From Actinomycetota bacterium (GTDB taxonomy: Bacteria; Actinomycetota; Acidimicrobiia; Spongiisociales; UBA11373), in assembly GCA_003486285.1 (NCBI GenBank), contig DNGH01000139.1:1-8864 (forward strand): 8,864 bases of DNA. Reading direction: 5' to 3'. Positions 6,077-8,864 of this stretch are shown here, one piece after another. The notes beneath the pieces are model-generated. The model was given only the letters and a program-made list of their open reading frames with translations. It did not search any database and was not told the origin of the DNA. The first letter of the stretch is position 1. Each line of letters begins with the position of its first letter. Position numbers and translations under genes: made by a program.

Positions 6077-7353
6077 CGGCTCTAGTGATCGGTGCCGCCA
6101 TCAGCGGCCGGGCCGCCGCCGGCCTGTTGCGCGCCCAGGGACACAAGGTCGTCCTCTACGACCGCGACCCGGAAGCGCTCGCCGGCGTGGACGCCGACGT
6201 CGCCCATGGTGGCGAGTGGGACCGCGCCTTTCTCGACGGCGTCGATCTGGTGGTGCCCAGCCCCGGAGTGCCCGAGCACGCCGCTCCGGTCGCCGACGCC
6301 ATCCGTGCCGGGCTCACCATCTGGAGCGAGCTGGAGTTGGGGTATCGCCACGCCGGCCTTCCGGTCATGGCCGTCACCGCCACCAACGGCAAGACCACGA
6401 TCACCGAGGTCGCGGCAGCGATGCTCAACGCCTCGGGAGTGCGAGCCGCTGCGGTCGGCAACATCGGCGATCCACTGTGCGCAGTCGATCCTGCCCTTTG
6501 GGACGTCTTGGTGGTCGAGGCGTCGTCGTTCCAGCTGCGCTTCATCGACTCGTTCCATGCCTCGGCGGCGGTCTTGCTGAACGTGGCCCCGGATCATCTC
6601 GACTGGCATCTCACGATGGAGCGCTACGTCGCCGCCAAGCAACGCGTCCTCGAGCGCCAGACCGCATCCGACATCGTGGTGTTCGATGCCGACGATCCGG
6701 GAGCCTCCGCCGCGGTGGCGCCCGCCGTGGCGCGGCGGGTCCCGGTCAGTGGCAGCCGACTCCCTTCCGGCGGGTGGGGGCGCGACGGGGACACGCTGCA
6801 GATCGAGGGCGCGAGGGTGCCGCTTGCCGACCTCTGGCGCCGCGACGCCGCGTTCGTGGTCGATCTCGCCGCGGCCGCGGCAGGGGCGATGCATCTCGGG
6901 GCGAATCCGGTCGCAGCCGCCGCGGTCGCCCGCAGCTTCCGCCCCGGTCGGCATCGCCGCGAGCTCGTTGGCTCGTGGGATGGCGTCGACTGGGTCGACG
7001 ACTCGAAGGCGACCAACCCGCACGCCGCCATCGCCGCGATCCGTGCCTACCCCTCGGTGGTCCTCATCGCCGGAGGGCGCGCCAAGGGGTTGGACCTGAC
7101 CCCCCTCGCGGCCGAGCCCAATGTCCGCGCTCTCGTCGCCATCGGCGAGGCGGCACCGGCACTGATGGCAGTGGCCCCTGGAGCGCAGGTGGCGGACTCC
7201 ATCGATCAGGCGGTGGCGTACGCCGACGCCGCGGCCCGAGGCGGCGACACCGTGCTGCTGGCACCGGGGTGTGCGTCGTTCGACATGTTCAGCTCGTACG
7301 CCGATCGCGGGGATCGCTTCGCCGCGGCGGTTCGCGCTCGAAAGGGGGCCTGA
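6073..7353 (+). CDS. murD: UDP-N-acetylmuramoyl-L-alanine--D-glutamate ligase MurD
   Basis: This 426-residue cytoplasmic ligase adds D-glutamate to UDP-MurNAc-L-Ala. The N-terminal Rossmann-like domain starts with GAAISGRAAA (about 8-17) and contains the SPGVP motif. The central ATPase has ATNGKTT at 103-109 (Lys107), then GNIGDP, EASSFQLR, NVAPDHLDWH and Lys189 in YVAAK, matching the carbamoylated lysine. The C-terminal domain has DSKATN (310-315), GGRAKGLDL and APGCASFDMFSSYADRG, all diagnostic of MurD. The first P-loop residue is Ala103 where Gly is usual; MurE in this window has GTNGKTT. The start is the ATGA overlap with mraY, preceded by a weak G-run (6061-6066), so expression probably depends on coupling. 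The frame is also open far upstream inside mraY, but that part does not resemble MurD. The ftsW start follows after one base. Confidence 0.95.
   Translation: MTALVIGAAISGRAAAGLLRAQGHKVVLYDRDPEALAGVDADVAHGGEWDRAFLDGVDLVVPSPGVPEHAAPVADAIRAGLTIWSELELGYRHAGLPVMAVTATNGKTTITEVAAAMLNASGVRAAAVGNIGDPLCAVDPALWDVLVVEASSFQLRFIDSFHASAAVLLNVAPDHLDWHLTMERYVAAKQRVLERQTASDIVVFDADDPGASAAVAPAVARRVPVSGSRLPSGGWGRDGDTLQIEGARVPLADLWRRDAAFVVDLAAAAAGAMHLGANPVAAAAVARSFRPGRHRRELVGSWDGVDWVDDSKATNPHAAIAAIRAYPSVVLIAGGRAKGLDLTPLAAEPNVRALVAIGEAAPALMAVAPGAQVADSIDQAVAYADAAARGGDTVLLAPGCASFDMFSSYADRGDRFAAAVRARKGA
7341..7348 (+). promoter_or_regulatory. Ribosome binding site of ftsW
   Basis: AAAGGGGG, inside the last codons of murD, is 6 nt before the ATG at 7355. 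It supports this start over upstream in-frame codons that would extend the protein into murD. Confidence 0.5.
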
Positions 7354-7354
7354 G

Positions 7355-8524
7355 ATGGCCGGAATCGTCACCGTGGCGTCGTCGCGGGCCGCGGTGCGCC
7401 GGGCCGCCAGCCTGGATCGGGGCGTGTCCCGCTCGATCGGGTTCGTGCTCATCCCCGTCGTCCTGCTCATCGTCGTCGGCCTGGGGGCGCTGCTGTCGGC
7501 GTCGTCGGTCGTCGGACTGCGCGAGTCCGGCGACGGTCTCTACTACTTCAAGCGACAGGTGCTGTGGCTGATCGGCGGGGTGGTGGCGATGGTGGTGGCT
7601 GCGATGGTCCCGCTGTCGTGGTGGCGCAAGCTGTCGTTCCCGCTCTTCTTCGGAACGATCCTGCTCCTGGTCGGGGTGATGTTCTTCGGGGTGCGGGCCA
7701 ACGGGGCCACCCGTTGGCTGGTGATCGGCCCGGTGTCGGTTCAGCCGTCGGAGATCGCCAAGCTGACCTCGGTGCTGTTCCTCGCCACCCTGGTGTCGCG
7801 TCGGGAGCACCGCATGGATCGCCTGGGGCCTTTCGCCTGGCCGCTCCTCTGCTCGGTGGGCGTGGTGGGCGGGCTGGTGATGTTGCAGCCCGATCTCGGC
7901 ACGACGCTCCTGGTGGCGGCCGGCGGTTTCTCGATCCTGATGGCGAGCGCGGTGCCCCTGCGCCTCATCTTCGGAGGCTCGTTGCTCGCCACCACCGCCG
8001 GTTTCGTCCTGGCGTTCGTCGAGCCCTATCGCTGGGCGCGGGTGACCGCGTTCCTCGACCTCGAGCGCGATCCACTGGGCAGTTCGTATCAGGCGGTGCA
8101 GGGCCTGGTCGCCCTCGGCACCGGGGGGCTGTGGGGTGTCGGGCTGGGAGCGAGCCGGGCGCGCTGGTCGTTCCTTCCCAATGCGCACACGGACTTCGTG
8201 TTCGCCATCCTCGGCGAGGAGACCGGGCTGGCGGGTTCGCTGAGCGTGGTCGCCCTGTTCCTCGTCTTCACCGTCGCCGGGCTCTCGATCGCCCGAAGGT
8301 GCGACGACCGCTTCGGCCGTCTGGTGGCGATCGGCATCACCACCTGGCTGTCGGTTCAGGCGTTCGTCAACATCGGTGGCGTCATCGGGATCCTTCCCAT
8401 CACGGGAGTCCCGCTCCCATTCGTGTCGTTCGGGGGGAGCGCGCTGGTGATCTCGCTGGTGGCGGTCGGGGTCCTGGTGGCGGTGGCGCGCCACCCCGGG
8501 GACGTCACGGCGGGCTACCGGTGA
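7355..8524 (+). CDS. ftsW: Septal peptidoglycan glycosyltransferase FtsW (SEDS family)
   Basis: This 389-residue polytopic membrane protein belongs to the SEDS family, which polymerises lipid II into glycan strands together with a class B PBP, here FtsI. A basic cytoplasmic N-terminus of about 27 residues precedes the first membrane helix (about 28-47). Family motifs are NGATRW (116-121), QPSEIAK (130-136), LQPDLGTT, YQAVQGLVALGTGGLWGVGLG, the loop LPNAHTDFVFAILGEE with Asp280, and PLPFVSFGGSAL near the C-terminus. Asp280 lies in the extracellular loop that holds the aspartate proposed as catalytic in FtsW/RodA. The protein ends about 15-20 residues after the last helix and lacks the long cytoplasmic tail seen in mycobacterial FtsW. 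RodA is the main alternative, but the position between murD and murG argues for FtsW. The stop overlaps the murG GTG start. Confidence 0.93.
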   Translation: MAGIVTVASSRAAVRRAASLDRGVSRSIGFVLIPVVLLIVVGLGALLSASSVVGLRESGDGLYYFKRQVLWLIGGVVAMVVAAMVPLSWWRKLSFPLFFGTILLLVGVMFFGVRANGATRWLVIGPVSVQPSEIAKLTSVLFLATLVSRREHRMDRLGPFAWPLLCSVGVVGGLVMLQPDLGTTLLVAAGGFSILMASAVPLRLIFGGSLLATTAGFVLAFVEPYRWARVTAFLDLERDPLGSSYQAVQGLVALGTGGLWGVGLGASRARWSFLPNAHTDFVFAILGEETGLAGSLSVVALFLVFTVAGLSIARRCDDRFGRLVAIGITTWLSVQAFVNIGGVIGILPITGVPLPFVSFGGSALVISLVAVGVLVAVARHPGDVTAGYR

Positions 8525-8864
8525 GGATCGCCATCGCCGCCGCCGGAACCGGGGGACACGTCTACCCGGCTCTGGCCGTGGCCGCAGCCCTCGAAGAGCG
8601 GGGTCTGAGTCGCGACGACATCTTCTTCATCGGTGGCGACCGCATCGAGGCCGAGGCGATTCCCGCGGCGGGATACCGCTTTGCCGGATACGAGCTCACC
8701 AAGCTGCGGCGCAGCCTGACCGTGGAGAACCTGCGCATCCCCTTCGTGGTGCGTCGTGCCGCCCGCGCCATGGCGGCGGAGCTGCGTCGCACCGGGACCA
8801 CGGCAGTCCTCGGCATGGTGGGCTACGTCACGGTTCCGGCGGCGCTCGCCGCCGGCCGCGCCGG
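8521..8864 (+). CDS. murG: UDP-GlcNAc:undecaprenyl-PP-MurNAc-pentapeptide GlcNAc transferase MurG, N-terminal part (partial)
   Basis: The first 114 codons of a gene continuing past the right edge are visible. MurG adds GlcNAc to lipid I on the inner membrane face, giving lipid II, and is a GT-B glycosyltransferase. The N-terminus reads as a beta strand followed by the glycine loop GTGGHVYPALA (9-19), the family hallmark containing His13. FIGGDRIEAEAIPAAGY and LRRSLTVENL match the next conserved regions. The second glycine-rich loop reads GMVGYVTVP (98-106), where GxGGY is usual, so Val100 replaces a glycine. The start is GTG at 8521, overlapping the ftsW TGA as GTGA. No strong Shine-Dalgarno is visible, so initiation probably relies on ribosomes finishing ftsW. 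The C-terminal donor-binding domain is outside the window. Confidence 0.92.
   Translation, partial: MRIAIAAAGTGGHVYPALAVAAALEERGLSRDDIFFIGGDRIEAEAIPAAGYRFAGYELTKLRRSLTVENLRIPFVVRRAARAMAAELRRTGTTAVLGMVGYVTVPAALAAGRA

Noticed and set aside
7271..7354. Longer N-terminus for ftsW
   Set aside because: It would overlap murD by more than 80 nt, adds no membrane or conserved sequence, and the ATG at 7355 has a suitable AAAGGGGG site.
1..8864. Mobile elements, CRISPR arrays, tRNA or rRNA genes, phage genes or a novel defence system
   Set aside because: I saw no repeat arrays, transposase-like proteins, tRNA-like folds or foreign-looking base composition. Conserved dcw genes account for all but about 100 bases of the window.

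Overview
The window is a continuous stretch of the division and cell wall (dcw) cluster of a very GC-rich bacterium. Every gene is on the plus strand. The order is the end of rsmH, an ftsL-like gene, ftsI (class B penicillin-binding protein), murE, murF, mraY, murD, ftsW, and the start of murG, which runs off the right edge. Gene order, GC-rich codon use and GTG/ATG starts fit an actinobacterial lineage. My best guess is a deep-branching one such as Acidimicrobiia, but this is inference from general character and not a placement. MurE carries a DNPR motif (residues 403-406), which in this family marks meso-diaminopimelate as the third amino acid of the stem peptide.

Layout: 1-49 is the rsmH C-terminus. 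49-459 is an FtsL-like bitopic protein whose start overlaps the rsmH stop. 460-560 is the only real intergenic gap, and it holds two RNA hairpins and a strong ribosome binding site. 561-2255 is ftsI. Then come murE (2245-3696), murF (3693-5033), mraY (5030-6076), murD (6073-7353), ftsW (7355-8524) and murG (8521 to the edge). From ftsI onward each junction is an overlap of 3-11 nt or a 1-nt gap, the pattern expected of one translationally coupled mRNA.

Function: MurD, MurE and MurF add D-Glu, meso-DAP and D-Ala-D-Ala to UDP-MurNAc-peptide in the cytoplasm. MraY moves the product onto undecaprenyl phosphate (lipid I), and MurG adds GlcNAc (lipid II). FtsW polymerises lipid II into glycan and FtsI crosslinks it at the septum, with the FtsL-like protein as a probable scaffold or activator. 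murC, ftsQ and ftsZ would be expected beyond the right edge but are not visible.

No new multi-gene system is present; this is core housekeeping DNA. The most unusual signals are small. The ftsL-ftsI spacer contains an 11-bp hairpin closed by a C(UACG)G tetraloop that forms fully only in the sense transcript. The only two cysteines of FtsI form a CxxxC pair in its transpeptidase domain. MurD and MurG each have a substitution at a normally glycine position of a nucleotide-binding or glycine-rich loop.
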